A stretch of 64,000 nucleotides of DNA from Sulfitobacter sp. S190 (GCF_025141935.1 NZ_CP081120.1:3217501-3281500), one strand, 5' to 3'. Positions 52,248 to 62,921 are shown, counted from the stretch's first letter. Notes: generated by a model from the sequence alone, not told the origin. A program made the numbers and translations.

Positions 52248-53252
52248 ATGTCCATCGACACAACAACATCCACCGCGACGCCGCAGGCATCGCATCTGCC
52301 GCAGGTGACCGAACCGCGCAATGACGGCATGCCGCTCGATCTCAACTGGGTGCTTGGGGCGCAGGCCAACACCTCCGCGATCGAACGCCGCGCGGCGAGC
52401 CTGCCCGCCCGCCGGTCCGTCAAGAAAGAGTATCAGGCCGCGTGGCTCCTGCGGGCGGTGACCTGCATGGACCTCACAACCCTGTCGGGCGACGACACTA
52501 ACCGCCGTGTGGCCCGCCTGTGCGCCAAGGCCCGCCAGCCGATCGCCGCGGCCACGCTCGACGCGCTGGGCATGGCACCGATCACCACCGGCGCGGTCTG
52601 CGTCTACCACGAAATGATCCCCGCCGCAGTGGAGGCATTGCGCGGCACGTCAATTCCCGTCGCCGCCGTCTCCACCGGCTTTCCGGCGGGTCTGTCGCCC
52701 TTCCCGCTTCGCATCGCCGAGATCGAACAAAGCGTGGCCGCCGGCGCCCACGAGATAGACATCGTCATTTCCCGCCGTCACGTGCTGGAGGGCAACTGGC
52801 AGGCGCTCTATGACGAGATGAAAGCGATGCGCGAAGCCTGCGGCGATGCGCACGTGAAGGCAATTCTGGCCACCGGCGAATTGGGCAGCCTGCGCAACGT
52901 GGCCCGCGCCAGCCTTGTGTGCATGATGGCGGGGGCGGATTTCATCAAGACGTCCACCGGCAAGGAAAGCGTGAATGCGACGCTTCCGGTCAGCCTCGTG
53001 ATGATCCGCGCGATCCGCGATTACCACGACCGCACCGGCCTGCGCGTGGGCTACAAACCCGCGGGCGGCATTTCCAAGGCGAAGGACGCGGTGACCTATC
53101 TGGCGCTGATGAAGGAAGAGCTGGGCGACCGCTGGTTGCAGCCCGACCTGTTCCGCTTTGGCGCGTCATCGCTGCTGGGCGACATCGAACGCCAGCTGGA
53201 ACACCATGTCACCGGCAGCTATTCCGCCAGCTACCGCCACGCCACAAGCTGA
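52248..53252 (+). CDS. deoC: Deoxyribose-phosphate aldolase
   Basis: DeoC splits 2-deoxy-D-ribose 5-phosphate to glyceraldehyde 3-phosphate and acetaldehyde. The 334-residue protein is a TIM barrel with the Schiff-base Lys234 in ADFIKTSTGKE and the second active-site Lys270 in VGYKPAGG. It has a longer N-terminus than E. coli DeoC (about 70 residues before the DLTTLSGDD block). I chose the ATG preceded by AAAGG, and the GTG twelve bases upstream is possible. It is followed 27 bases later by the aldehyde dehydrogenase, which may remove the acetaldehyde released by DeoC. Confidence 0.95.
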   Translation: MSIDTTTSTATPQASHLPQVTEPRNDGMPLDLNWVLGAQANTSAIERRAASLPARRSVKKEYQAAWLLRAVTCMDLTTLSGDDTNRRVARLCAKARQPIAAATLDALGMAPITTGAVCVYHEMIPAAVEALRGTSIPVAAVSTGFPAGLSPFPLRIAEIEQSVAAGAHEIDIVISRRHVLEGNWQALYDEMKAMREACGDAHVKAILATGELGSLRNVARASLVCMMAGADFIKTSTGKESVNATLPVSLVMIRAIRDYHDRTGLRVGYKPAGGISKAKDAVTYLALMKEELGDRWLQPDLFRFGASSLLGDIERQLEHHVTGSYSASYRHATS

Positions 53253-53279
53253 TCCGCAGTTTCGCAGAAAGACACCAAC

Positions 53280-55622
53280 ATGACCGTATCCGAGATTTTT
53301 GACAGCATGGACTATGGCACCGCCCCCGAATCCGCCGCCGAAGCCCTCGCGTGGATCGCGAAAACCGATGGCACCTTCGGCCATTTCATCGACGGCAGCT
53401 TTACCCGACCGGGCGAAACCTTCGCGAGCCGCAATCCCGCCACCGGTGACACGCTGGCGCAGATCAGCCAGGGCACACAGTCCGACGTGGACGCCGCCGT
53501 CAAAGCGGCCCGCCGCGCACAGCCAAAATGGGAAAGCGCGGGTGGTCACGCGCGGGCAAAGGTGCTCTATGCGCTGGCCCGTCTGCTGCAAAAACACAGC
53601 CGTCTCTTTGCCGTGCTCGAATCCCTCGACAACGGCAAACCCATCCGCGAAGCGCGCGACATCGACGTACCGCTGGCCCAGCGGCATTTCTACTATCACG
53701 CGGGCATGGCCCAGCTGATGGCGTCCGAACTGCCCGATGCGGCAGCACTTGGCGTGTGCGGTCAGGTCATCCCGTGGAACTTCCCGCTGCTGATGCTGGC
53801 GTGGAAAATCGCGCCAGCGCTTGCGATGGGCAATACCGTGGTGCTGAAACCGGCCGAATATACATCGCTGACGGCGCTTTTGTTTGCGGACATCTGCGCG
53901 CAGGCAGGCGTGCCCAAGGGGGTCGTGAACATCGTGACCGGTGACGGGAGCACGGGCGAGATGATCGTGGCGGCCGAGGTCGACAAGGTCGCCTTCACCG
54001 GCTCCACCGCCGTGGGGCGCCGCATCCGCGAAGCGACCGCAGGCAGCGGCAAGGCACTGACGCTCGAACTGGGCGGCAAATCTCCCTACATCGTGTTCGA
54101 CGATGCCGATCTGGATTCGGCTGTCGAAGGGCTGGTTGACGCGATCTGGTTCAATCAGGGGCAGGTCTGTTGCGCGGGCTCGCGTTTGCTGGTGCACGAA
54201 CCCGTCGCGGACGCGTTCCACGCCAAACTGCGCGCGCGGATGGACAAGCTGCGCATCGGATCACCGCTCGACAAATCCATCGACGTGGGCGCCATCGTCG
54301 ATCCCAAACAGCTCGACACGATCCGGTCGCTCGTCGATGCGAACACCTCCGGCACGACCCATGTGGCCGCCTGCGATCTGCCGACCGAAGGCAGCTTTTA
54401 TCCCCCCACGCTCATCACCGATCTGCAGCCCGCCGATACGCTGATGCAGGAAGAAATCTTTGGCCCCGTACTGGTCTCCACCACCTTCCGCACACCCGCC
54501 GATGCCGTCAGCATCGCCAACAATACCCGCTATGGTCTCGCGGCCACCGTGTGGAGCGAGAACATCAACCTCGCGCTCGACATTGCGCCGAAACTGGCGT
54601 CCGGCATTGTCTGGATCAACGGCACCAACATGATGGATGCCGCCGCGGGCTTTGGCGGGGTGCGCGAAAGCGGCTTCGGGCGCGAAGGCGGCTGGGAAGG
54701 TCTGGCCGCCTATACCAAACCCAAGGACAGCGGCAAAAAGCTGTCGGTGCCCGCCGCGATGACCGGCGATGGCGGCCCCGCAGACGGGATCGACCGCACC
54801 GCCAAACTCTATATCGGTGGCAAGCAGGCACGGCCCGACAGCGGCTATTCCGCGCCGGTCTATGCCAAGAACGGCACGCTGCTGGGCCACGCGAGCCAGG
54901 CCAGCCGCAAGGATGTGCGCAACGCGGTCGAAGCGGCGCACGCCGCCAAGGGCTGGAGCAAGACCACCGGTCATTTGCGTGCGCAGATCCTCTACTACAT
55001 CGCCGAAAACCTCGGCGCGCGGGCAGATGAATTCGCCGCCCGTCTCGACGCGATGCAGGGCGGCAAATCCGGCTCGAAAGAGGTCTCTGCCACGCTCGAG
55101 CGGCTGTTCACCTATGCCGCCTGGGCCGACAAATACGACGGGCAGGTGCACGGCGTGCCCATCCGCGGCGTGGCACTGGCGATGAAGGAACCGGTCGGCG
55201 TGATCGGCGCGCTTTGCCCGGCCAAAGCGCCGCTGCTGGGGCTGGTGTCGGTGATGGCGCCCGCCATCGCGATGGGCAACCGGACCGTGCTGCACGCCTC
55301 CGAACCTTTCCCGCTGGCCGCCACGGATTTCGTGCAGGTGCTTGAAACCTCCGACGTGCCCGCAGGCGTGGTCAACATCCTGACCGGCCCGGTCAAGGAC
55401 ACCGCCGAACACATGGCGCGGCACATGGACATCGACGCGGTATGGTCCTTTGCCGATCCCGCCCATGACGCGGTGATCGAAGCGGCCAGCGCCAGCAACC
55501 TCAAACGCACGTGGGTCCAGAACGGCCGCGCCACCGACTGGTCGGGCACACAGGGCGAGGGCCGCCGGTTCCTGCAACAGGCCACCGAAGTGAAAAACAT
55601 CTGGGTGCCTTACGGCGAATAA
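53280..55622 (+). CDS. Two-domain aldehyde dehydrogenase (ALDH16 type)
   Basis: The 780-residue protein has a complete first aldehyde dehydrogenase domain: PWNFPL, the catalytic Glu263 in LELGGKSP, and the catalytic Cys297 in FNQGQVCCAGS, with the substrate-binding end around GIVWINGTN. A second ALDH-like domain runs from about residue 510. It keeps the fold (KLYIGGKQARPDSGY) but has no catalytic Cys/Glu pair, so it is probably structural. This arrangement matches bacterial ALDH16. It follows deoC on the same strand, consistent with oxidation of the aldehyde released by the aldolase, and ends at a strong terminator. Confidence 0.92.
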   Translation: MTVSEIFDSMDYGTAPESAAEALAWIAKTDGTFGHFIDGSFTRPGETFASRNPATGDTLAQISQGTQSDVDAAVKAARRAQPKWESAGGHARAKVLYALARLLQKHSRLFAVLESLDNGKPIREARDIDVPLAQRHFYYHAGMAQLMASELPDAAALGVCGQVIPWNFPLLMLAWKIAPALAMGNTVVLKPAEYTSLTALLFADICAQAGVPKGVVNIVTGDGSTGEMIVAAEVDKVAFTGSTAVGRRIREATAGSGKALTLELGGKSPYIVFDDADLDSAVEGLVDAIWFNQGQVCCAGSRLLVHEPVADAFHAKLRARMDKLRIGSPLDKSIDVGAIVDPKQLDTIRSLVDANTSGTTHVAACDLPTEGSFYPPTLITDLQPADTLMQEEIFGPVLVSTTFRTPADAVSIANNTRYGLAATVWSENINLALDIAPKLASGIVWINGTNMMDAAAGFGGVRESGFGREGGWEGLAAYTKPKDSGKKLSVPAAMTGDGGPADGIDRTAKLYIGGKQARPDSGYSAPVYAKNGTLLGHASQASRKDVRNAVEAAHAAKGWSKTTGHLRAQILYYIAENLGARADEFAARLDAMQGGKSGSKEVSATLERLFTYAAWADKYDGQVHGVPIRGVALAMKEPVGVIGALCPAKAPLLGLVSVMAPAIAMGNRTVLHASEPFPLAATDFVQVLETSDVPAGVVNILTGPVKDTAEHMARHMDIDAVWSFADPAHDAVIEAASASNLKRTWVQNGRATDWSGTQGEGRRFLQQATEVKNIWVPYGE

Positions 55623-55626
55623 CGAA

Positions 55627-55655
55627 AAAGGGCGGGCCACACGGACCCGCCCTTT
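55627..55655. terminator. Bidirectional terminator after the aldehyde dehydrogenase
   Basis: AAAGGGCGGG pairs with CCCGCCCTTT around a 9-base loop, just after the ALDH stop codon. A runs on the left and T runs on the right let it end both the rightward deoC operon and the leftward M16 operon. Confidence 0.9.
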
Positions 55656-55675
55656 CCTTTACCTCTACCGCGCGG

Positions 55676-57001
55676 TCATTCGGTGGCGGGGTTCAAGCCT
55701 TCGGGCTTGCCGACCACCACAAAATACAGCCCCTCGGGATCGAGCAGCTCTGCTGCGACGCGCTGCACGTCCTCCAGCGTCACCGCCTCCACCCGTTCGT
55801 TGCGGGTGTTGACATAATCAGGCTCCAGCCCGATCTGCTGCATGCCGACGAGAATACCCGCAATCGTACCATTGCCGTCAAAGCGCAGCGGATAGGCACC
55901 GGTCAGATACGTCTTGGCGTCCTGCAGTTCTTCGGCGCTGATGCCCTCGGTCGCGGCCTTCGCCCACTCGTCGCGGATCACCTCGATGGCCTCGGCGATC
56001 CGGTCATTGGCCGAACTCACTTGCCCCATGTACATATTGGCCAGATTGCGGCTCGCCAGATAGGAATAGACTCCATAGGTCAGGCCACGCTTTTCGCGCA
56101 CCTCGGTCATCAGACGGCTCTCGAACGATCCACCGCCCAGCACCTGGTTCAACAGAACGGCCGCGAAATAATCGGGATCGTCAAAGGCGATGCCGGTATG
56201 ACCAAACAGCGCCACGGACTGCGGCGTGTCGAATTCGACAACCTTCACGCCGGTGGGCACGTCCGGCACGATCTCGGGCGGCATCCGCGCGCCCGACTGC
56301 GGCAGATCCCCCAGCAACGCATCCAGCATATCGCCCAACTGCTCGGGCGTGATGTCGCCCACGGCCCCAACCATCACACGGTCGCGCACCAGCACATTGG
56401 CATGCGCCTCGACAATATCGTCACGGGTCAGCGCGGTGACACTCTCTGTCGTGCCCTCTTCGGGGGTGCCGTAGGGGTGATTGCCATAAACCGACTCCGC
56501 GAAACTGCGGCTTGCGATTTCGTTGGGGTCGTTCTGGTCAAAGCGCAAACCGGACAGCACCTGCGCGCGGACCCGCTCAACGTCCTCCTCGGCAAAGCGC
56601 GGCTCTTGCAGCGCGGTCCGTAGCAAGGCGACCGATTCGTCGAAGTTCTCGGTCAGGAAACGCGCCGACACGGTGAAACTGTCGGGGCTGGCCGAAAATC
56701 CGAACGATGTGGCCAGCTCCTCACTGCGCCGTGCAAAGGCCCGCGCGTCCATGTCGCCCGCCCCTTCCTCCAGCAATCCCGACATCAGGTTGATCGCGCC
56801 GCGCTTGCCCTCGACGTCCAGCGATGTGCCGCCCTCGAATGCGATCTCCAGCGCCACAAAGGGCAGCGAATGCTCCTCGACCAACCACGCGTTGATACCA
56901 CCGGGGGAGGTGATCGCCTGAATGTCGACCTCCGCCTGTGCGGGCAGCACGCATGCCGTCATCAGACCGGCGGACAGGGCGACAGATTTGAAAAGGCTCA
57001 T
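55676..57001 (-). CDS. M16-family protein without the zinc motif
   Basis: The 441-residue protein has a signal peptide (MSLFKSVALSAGLMTACVLPAQAE) and the two-domain M16 (pitrilysin-type) fold. The place of the HxxEH motif reads GAINLMSGLLEEGAG, so it is not a zinc protease. It is most likely the substrate-binding partner of the active M16 protease encoded just upstream, as in mitochondrial-processing-peptidase pairs. Stop of the partner and start of this gene overlap by four bases (ATGA). It is exported to the periplasm. Confidence 0.9.
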   Translation of the reverse strand: MSLFKSVALSAGLMTACVLPAQAEVDIQAITSPGGINAWLVEEHSLPFVALEIAFEGGTSLDVEGKRGAINLMSGLLEEGAGDMDARAFARRSEELATSFGFSASPDSFTVSARFLTENFDESVALLRTALQEPRFAEEDVERVRAQVLSGLRFDQNDPNEIASRSFAESVYGNHPYGTPEEGTTESVTALTRDDIVEAHANVLVRDRVMVGAVGDITPEQLGDMLDALLGDLPQSGARMPPEIVPDVPTGVKVVEFDTPQSVALFGHTGIAFDDPDYFAAVLLNQVLGGGSFESRLMTEVREKRGLTYGVYSYLASRNLANMYMGQVSSANDRIAEAIEVIRDEWAKAATEGISAEELQDAKTYLTGAYPLRFDGNGTIAGILVGMQQIGLEPDYVNTRNERVEAVTLEDVQRVAAELLDPEGLYFVVVGKPEGLNPATE

Positions 57002-58341
57002 TGTGTCTCTCCTTCGGGGCGCATCAGGTAACCGGTCACGGACGCCTCGCGGCGCAGCAGTTTGGCGGCGGCGATCACGTCCTCGCCCGTCACCGCATCC
57101 AGAACATCGGGCCAGTTCTGCACATCCTCGATCGTCAACCCCGAGGTCAGCGCACGGCCGTAACGGTTGGCGATCCCGTCCACATTATCCTGCGCATAAA
57201 TCTCCGAGGCACGGATCTGCAGCTTGATCCGGTCGAGCTGTTCGGGGTCCACACCTTCCTCGATGAAATCGGCCAGCGCCTGATCCATCGCGGCTTCGGC
57301 TTCTTCCAACGATACCTCGGGCGCGGGCACCACGATCATCCGGAATGTCGTGTCATCCAGACTGACCGAAGAATAGAACGCGGTCGAATAGGTCACGATC
57401 TGGTTTTCGAACTGCAACTTGTCGGCCAGATAGGATGTCGTGCCACCCCCCAGTATCTCGGCCAGCATCGTCAGCGCCGCGGCGGTTTCCTGATCACCGG
57501 GGTCGCGCTCGGGCACAAGATAGCTGCGCGAAACATAGGGTTGGGCCACACGGGCGTCGCGGAAAATGACACGCCGTTCGGCGTTCTGGCGGGGTTCTTC
57601 CGTGCGCAGCCGCTCCGGCAGATCGGGATTGGCCGGGATCACGCCGTAGTATTTCTCGGCCAGCGTGCGGACCTCTTCGGGCTCCACGTCCCCCGACACC
57701 ACCAGAATGGCGTTATTGGGCGAATAATACAGCTGGTAGAAATCCAGCGCATCCTCGAGGCTCAGCTCCTCCATCTCGTGCATCCAGCCGATGATCGGGG
57801 TGCCGTAACGGTGGTTGAGGTACTGCGCCGCGTTGATCTGCTCGCCAAACAGCGCCTGCGGATTGTTCTCGGTGCGCTGGTTGCGTTCTTCGATGATGAC
57901 CTGCCGTTCGGTTTCAATGTTCTCGGGCGTGATGCGGATGTTCTTCATCCGGTCGCTTTCCATCGACATCATCAGCTCCAGCCGGTCGGCGGCGATACGC
58001 TGGAAATAGGCGGTGTAGTCGTGGCTGGTGAAAGCATTGTCGCGGCCCCCGTTGGCCGCCACGGTTGCCGACAGCTCGCCAGCCTCCAGCTTGTCGGTGG
58101 CCTTGAACAACAGGTGTTCGAGGAAATGCGCCACGCCTGACGCGCCCTTGGGCTCATCCGCCGATCCCGCGCGGTACCACACCATATGCTGGACCACCGG
58201 TGCGCGGTGATCTTCGACGACCACCACCTGCATCCCGTTATCGAGCGTGAAGTCGGTTACACGGTCGGTGATGTCTGCACTGGCGGCAAACGGGGTGACA
58301 AGCGCGGCCAAAGCGGCAAAGCGCCGGGCAAATCGGATCAT
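56998..58341 (-). CDS. M16-family zinc metallopeptidase
   Basis: The 447-residue protein has a signal peptide (ARRFAALAALVTPFAASA) and the active M16 motif HFLEH (His72, Glu75, His76), with the distal Glu in the VIIEERNQR region. It is the catalytic half of a heterodimeric pair with the following gene. The substrate is unknown. I chose the ATG with AAAGGA upstream (MIRFARRF), six codons after an earlier ATG that lacks a ribosome binding site. Its position just upstream of DUF3035 and lspA is typical of Rhodobacterales. Confidence 0.92.
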   Translation of the reverse strand: MIRFARRFAALAALVTPFAASADITDRVTDFTLDNGMQVVVVEDHRAPVVQHMVWYRAGSADEPKGASGVAHFLEHLLFKATDKLEAGELSATVAANGGRDNAFTSHDYTAYFQRIAADRLELMMSMESDRMKNIRITPENIETERQVIIEERNQRTENNPQALFGEQINAAQYLNHRYGTPIIGWMHEMEELSLEDALDFYQLYYSPNNAILVVSGDVEPEEVRTLAEKYYGVIPANPDLPERLRTEEPRQNAERRVIFRDARVAQPYVSRSYLVPERDPGDQETAAALTMLAEILGGGTTSYLADKLQFENQIVTYSTAFYSSVSLDDTTFRMIVVPAPEVSLEEAEAAMDQALADFIEEGVDPEQLDRIKLQIRASEIYAQDNVDGIANRYGRALTSGLTIEDVQNWPDVLDAVTGEDVIAAAKLLRREASVTGYLMRPEGETQ

Positions 58342-58486
58342 GAAGGCGGTCCTTTTCATCAGGTCTATCAGCGGAACGGATGTGCAATAGGTACGCCCCG
58401 CCCGCGCAGGATCAAGACGCGGGACGCAATATCACACAGATGTAAAGGAACGTGCAGGCAGCCGCCGGTGCGGCGGGCCTGCGGGC

Positions 58487-58990
58487 TCAGTTTGCGGGGG
58501 GGGCCGACGGCACACGCGCGCCCGCCCGTTTCCACCGCTCCAGCTCGTCCTGCGGGTCCAGCGCCAGCGCCTCATAGGCCTGTGCATAGCGGTCGACCGG
58601 CAGGATGCGATACTGCGCAAAGCGCGCCTTGCGGCGGCGGAAGTCGGCATCTTCGGCGGCCAGTTCGGCGCGGATACCGGCCTGCACGCCCAGACGGCTG
58701 GCGTATTGCACCAGCCCCCCGTCACGGGCCGGGATGGGCCCGTTGGGATCGGTCGCGCGGCCCCCGACGGCGGCAATGCCCTCGGCGCGCGGATCACGAT
58801 CGGCGCGGTTGGAACGGCCCGGCGTCGGTGGGGGCAGATCGCTGAAGCTGTCGGGCTGTTGCAGGGATTTTACCGGCTGGATGCCGAATTCATCGGGGCC
58901 GTCATCGTCACTGCGCAGATCGCGCAAACCGACGTTGGCACACCCCGCCAGAAGCAAAGCAGTCACCACAAGCACACCAGTTGAACGCAT
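58487..58990 (-). CDS. DUF3035 lipoprotein
   Basis: The 167-residue protein begins with a signal peptide ending in LLLAGC, the lipobox for lipidation and signal peptidase II processing. The mature part is a DUF3035-like sequence rich in Pro, Arg and Gly with no recognised domain otherwise. The gene precedes the M16 pair and follows lspA, whose product would process it. The start ATG has GAGG upstream, and a GTG one codon earlier is also in frame. Function is not known. Confidence 0.88.
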   Translation of the reverse strand: MRSTGVLVVTALLLAGCANVGLRDLRSDDDGPDEFGIQPVKSLQQPDSFSDLPPPTPGRSNRADRDPRAEGIAAVGGRATDPNGPIPARDGGLVQYASRLGVQAGIRAELAAEDADFRRRKARFAQYRILPVDRYAQAYEALALDPQDELERWKRAGARVPSAPPAN

Positions 58991-59041
58991 CACACCTCTC
59001 CCACGCCGTTGCCCTTCAATATCGCAGGGGGCATGGCAATG

Positions 59042-59554
59042 TCACCCAGCTTTTTTGCGGCCCTTGCGCGCGGCGGCCTTCGGGCCCTTTGCACCGTTGT
59101 CATCGGCGAAAAAGATCAGGCCCAGCGCCCCTGCGAAGATAAAGATGTCCGCGATGTTGAAAACGAACGGATTGTTGATCCCGCAGCACGACATATTGAG
59201 AAAATCAAGCACGTAGCCATAAAGCAAACGGTCCAGCACATTGGCCAGCGCACCACCCACCAGCATCCCCGCGCTCAACTGCGCAATCCGGCCCGTGGCA
59301 TTCTTGCGCGCCCAGATCAGCACCGCGGCACTGATGACCACGGCCAGCCCGATCAGAACCCAGCGGCTGGCCTCCGATCCATCACCCAGCAGGCCAAAGT
59401 TGATCCCGCGGTTTTCGCCGTAGCGGAAATTCAGCAATGGCGGAAAGACGTCGATGGACCGGATCCGCGCAAGGTCCATGCTGTGGATCACAACATATTT
59501 GCTGACCTGATCGATCAAAAAGGCCCCGATGGCCGCGCCGAGAATGATCCGCAT
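59042..59554 (-). CDS. lspA: Signal peptidase II (lipoprotein signal peptidase)
   Basis: LspA cleaves lipoprotein signal peptides after lipidation. The 170-residue membrane protein has four hydrophobic helices and the two catalytic Asp-containing motifs: GGALANVLDRLLYG, and FNIADIFIFAG. The basic C-terminal tail (KGPKAAARKGRKKAG) is unusual but common in this family in Alphaproteobacteria. It lies between purH and DUF3035 on the same strand, with 12 bases to purH. Confidence 0.96.
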   Translation of the reverse strand: MRIILGAAIGAFLIDQVSKYVVIHSMDLARIRSIDVFPPLLNFRYGENRGINFGLLGDGSEASRWVLIGLAVVISAAVLIWARKNATGRIAQLSAGMLVGGALANVLDRLLYGYVLDFLNMSCCGINNPFVFNIADIFIFAGALGLIFFADDNGAKGPKAAARKGRKKAG

Positions 59555-59566
59555 TGCCCGATCTCC

Positions 59567-61153
59567 CTAGTGGCGGAAGTGGCGCATGCCGGTGAATACC
59601 ATCGCAAGCCCCGCTTCATCCGCGGCGGCAATCACCTCGTCGTCGCGCATCGACCCGCCCGGCTGGATCAGCGCGGAGGCCCCGGCTTCGGCCGCGGTCA
59701 CAAGCCCGTCGGCAAAGGGGAAGAACGCATCCGACGCCACAACGGATCCTTGGGTCAGCGGCGCGGGCAGCCCCATCGCCTCGGCCATGTCCTGCGCTTT
59801 GCGCGCGGCGATACGGGTGCTGTCCACACGGCTCATCTGGCCCGCGCCCACGCCCACGGTGGCGCCGTCCTTGACGTAGATGATGGCGTTGGACTTCACG
59901 TGTTTCGCGACGGTCCACGCAAACAGCATATCCGCCATTTCCTGCTCCGACGGCGCACGTTTGGTCACCACCCTCAGGTCATCGCGGCTGATCCGGCCGA
60001 CGTCGCGGTCCTGCACCAGCCACCCGCCCGACACCTGGCGCGGGGCCAGACGCGCGGCGGTCGGGTCTGCTAATCCGCCAGTGGTCAGAAGCCGCAGGTT
60101 TTTCTTCTTCTCGAACATCGCGATGGCCTCGGCGGTCGCATCGGGGGCGATGACAACTTCGGTAAAGATACCCGTGATGGCCTCGGCGGTTTCCGCGTCC
60201 AGCGTCTGGTTCAATGCGATGATGCCCCCAAAGGCGGAGGTCCGGTCACAATCGAACGCGCGGGTATAGGCCTGCGCCAGCGTGTCGCCCGTCGCGACAC
60301 CGCAGGGGTTGGCGTGCTTGATGATCGCCACCGCGGGGCCGTCCGCGGGCGCGAATTCCGACACCAGCTCGAACGCGGCGTCCGTGTCGTTGATGTTGTT
60401 GTAGGACAGCTCCTTGCCCTGATGCTGGGTCGCCGTGGCCACGCCCGCGCGGGACGACCCATCGCTGTAGAACGCCGCCGATTGATGCGGGTTCTCGCCA
60501 TAGCGCAGCGTCTGGGTCAGCGTGCCGCCAAAAGTGCGGCGGCGCGGCGTGCCGCCCACGGCATCGGCCATCCATGTGCTGACGGCGGTGTCATAGGCGG
60601 CGGTGCGGGCATAGGCCGTCTGCGCCAGCCGCTGGCGCAGGGCATAGCTGGTCTGCCCGTCGTTGGCCTCCATCTCGGCCAACACCACATCGTAATCCTC
60701 TACATCAACGACGATATTGACGAACCCGTGGTTCTTGGCCGCCGACCGGATCATCGCGGGGCCGCCGATGTCGATGTTCTCGATCACCTCGCCATAAGGG
60801 GCGCCCTTGGCGACGGTTTCCTCGAACGGGTACAGGTTCACCACCACCAGATCGATCGCGCCGATGCCGTGTTCGTCCATGGACGCCACATGCCCCGCGT
60901 CATCGCGCAGCGCCAGCAACCCGCCGTGGACAACGGGGTGCAAAGTCTTGACCCGGCCGTCCATCATCTCGGGAAAGCCGGTCACCTCCGACACGTCGCG
61001 CACGTCCAGCCCCGCCGCGCGCAGCGCCTTGGCGGTGCCGCCCGTCGACAGCAGCTCAACCCCCCTTGCCGCCAACGCCTGTCCGAAGTCAACCAGCCCG
61101 GTCTTGTCGGAAACCGAAAGCAGCGCGCGTTTAACGGGATAGAGATCAGCCAT
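59567..61153 (-). CDS. purH: Bifunctional AICAR transformylase / IMP cyclohydrolase
   Basis: PurH performs the last two steps of de novo purine synthesis (AICAR to FAICAR to IMP). The 528-residue protein has the N-terminal IMP cyclohydrolase domain ([38 protein letters not shown]) and the C-terminal AICAR transformylase domain ([22 protein letters not shown], with Lys-His catalytic pair). I chose the [12 protein letters not shown], preceded by AAGGACC, rather than the open extension upstream. It follows the heparinase-like gene by 16 bases. Confidence 0.97.
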   Translation of the reverse strand: MADLYPVKRALLSVSDKTGLVDFGQALAARGVELLSTGGTAKALRAAGLDVRDVSEVTGFPEMMDGRVKTLHPVVHGGLLALRDDAGHVASMDEHGIGAIDLVVVNLYPFEETVAKGAPYGEVIENIDIGGPAMIRSAAKNHGFVNIVVDVEDYDVVLAEMEANDGQTSYALRQRLAQTAYARTAAYDTAVSTWMADAVGGTPRRRTFGGTLTQTLRYGENPHQSAAFYSDGSSRAGVATATQHQGKELSYNNINDTDAAFELVSEFAPADGPAVAIIKHANPCGVATGDTLAQAYTRAFDCDRTSAFGGIIALNQTLDAETAEAITGIFTEVVIAPDATAEAIAMFEKKKNLRLLTTGGLADPTAARLAPRQVSGGWLVQDRDVGRISRDDLRVVTKRAPSEQEMADMLFAWTVAKHVKSNAIIYVKDGATVGVGAGQMSRVDSTRIAARKAQDMAEAMGLPAPLTQGSVVASDAFFPFADGLVTAAEAGASALIQPGGSMRDDEVIAAADEAGLAMVFTGMRHFRH

Positions 61154-61169
61154 GAGCAGGGTCCTTTGG

Positions 61170-62921
61170 TCAGTCGTTCTCGAGGAACGGATCATCCCGT
61201 TCCAGATCGCGCACGGCAATCGCAGTTTCCTGCGCTTTTGACAACGACCAACGCACGCGGGTGGCCTGATTAATCACTCTTCCGCTCAAAACGATCTGCT
61301 TGGAGGCCCGCGGCTTGAGCCGTGTCGTCTCGAGATAGACACTGCGCTCGAGGCTGAGTTTCTGGGTGCCATCGTGGCGGAACACCCATATCTCGCCGGA
61401 TTTCAGCGCCATCGACACTGCCGCCCCGCCCAGATCGAGCGTCGCATCGACCTCCGGATGCAGATGCAGCCGTATCTCGAAACCGATGCCGCGCAGCTTG
61501 GTGGCATCCAGCGCCTTGTCGAACCGGCGGCGGTCCGCGTCCTCAACGGCCACCAGCATATCCTCGCCCGCCATGGCCCGCCCGTCGTTGGTCAGCTCCA
61601 GCGTGCGCGCGTGGGTCAACCCGTGGGTCAGGACAAAACCGTCGTGGCCGCCCTGAAACTTCAATCCGTCGGACACCGGCGTGATTTCCACCGGCACGCG
61701 GCTTGGCCCGTCGATCAGCGCCTCGGCACCGGTGCGCCTGTCGGCCGTTTCCAGACGGGCGCTGGAATATCCGCCCAGACACAAGGAAGAATGCGACGGC
61801 GTGGCCCGCCCCGCACGGCGCCATTCCAGCCCGAAGCTCGTGCCCGAGCCACAGTTGACGATCAACGGCCTGCGCCCCGATGTCAGCTCGAAGGCAAGCG
61901 TGGACGCATGGGCATTGATTGACGCGGCCCCGCCCGGCGGCGGGCTGGCATCGATGATGACGCTGGTGCGCCCCGCCGACAGCCGCGCGTATCCCATCGC
62001 CAACCCGTCGGCCTGGCTCGAGCGGACCCGCGCCGACGCCAACGCATGGTCCAGCCACCCTTCCGCCCCGCGCCCGCCACCGTGAAACCGTGCAAGACCG
62101 CCGTCGGCATGGCGCAGACTGCGCAGGGTGGGCGCGATCCGCTCGATCGCGGCCAGATGCGGGTTCGGGGTGCCGCGCCCGGCATCCGACAGGGCCGCCG
62201 CCGCCCACGTCAGCGACGTGAACACCGCCAGCAATTCTTCTGGGTTGCGAGTGGGCAGCCCGCCCTGCGCGTCGATCTGGGCATCGCATTCGCGCGCCAG
62301 CGCACGGATCGCCGGATCGGCCAACGCCTCGAGCCCCTCCAGCGACAGGCCGGCGTAGATCAGGCCGGTCAACGCCTCGAACCGGGGCAACCCCGGCGCC
62401 GCCGCATGCCAGCGTCTGGACAGGAACCGCGTTTGCTGGGTCAGAGAGCGGTAGAATAGGGCGCTGTCGGGCGCATCGGTGCTACCTTGCAACATGAACA
62501 AGGCGTGGTTGATCCACCGGATCAGTCGCCGGCCCGTCAGATCGGGCGTCCATCCCGGGCCCCGCCCCTGCCCGTATCGCTCGATCCACTCCCACAACCA
62601 GCGTTGCGCCGCCTGACGCGCCGCCAGATCGCCCACCGCGGCCAGATCGTCGAGCCAAGAAAACCCGTGCAGCGCCTCGGCAAAGGCGAGGTCGGGCGGG
62701 GTCACCTGCCACGGCGACTGCCCGTCGGCGCTGACCAGACTGCCCGCAAACAGGTAATTCCCCGCGATCAACTGGCGGCCCCGCGCAAAGGATCCGATGG
62801 TCCGCGGTTCGGGCGAGGATACGAATCCGCGGGCCTCCGCCCTGCCACGGGTCGCAGACCGCGCATGCCAGCGGTTCAACAGATGCGTCTGCCGCGCCTT
62901 GAACTGTGGAAATAGGGTCAT
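61170..62921 (-). CDS. Heparinase II/III family protein
   Basis: The 583-residue protein has an N-terminal alpha-helical toroid region (residues about 80-330, with [17 protein letters not shown] and [15 protein letters not shown]) and a beta-rich C-terminal domain starting near [29 protein letters not shown], the conserved heparinase II/III block. There is no signal peptide, which is atypical for a secreted polysaccharide lyase. In Rhodobacterales it is consistently beside purH and rsmB, which suggests a cell-envelope or exopolysaccharide task. The substrate is unknown. The start codon is the ATG with the MTLFPQFK sequence. Confidence 0.88.
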   Translation of the reverse strand: MTLFPQFKARQTHLLNRWHARSATRGRAEARGFVSSPEPRTIGSFARGRQLIAGNYLFAGSLVSADGQSPWQVTPPDLAFAEALHGFSWLDDLAAVGDLAARQAAQRWLWEWIERYGQGRGPGWTPDLTGRRLIRWINHALFMLQGSTDAPDSALFYRSLTQQTRFLSRRWHAAAPGLPRFEALTGLIYAGLSLEGLEALADPAIRALARECDAQIDAQGGLPTRNPEELLAVFTSLTWAAAALSDAGRGTPNPHLAAIERIAPTLRSLRHADGGLARFHGGGRGAEGWLDHALASARVRSSQADGLAMGYARLSAGRTSVIIDASPPPGGAASINAHASTLAFELTSGRRPLIVNCGSGTSFGLEWRRAGRATPSHSSLCLGGYSSARLETADRRTGAEALIDGPSRVPVEITPVSDGLKFQGGHDGFVLTHGLTHARTLELTNDGRAMAGEDMLVAVEDADRRRFDKALDATKLRGIGFEIRLHLHPEVDATLDLGGAAVSMALKSGEIWVFRHDGTQKLSLERSVYLETTRLKPRASKQIVLSGRVINQATRVRWSLSKAQETAIAVRDLERDDPFLEND

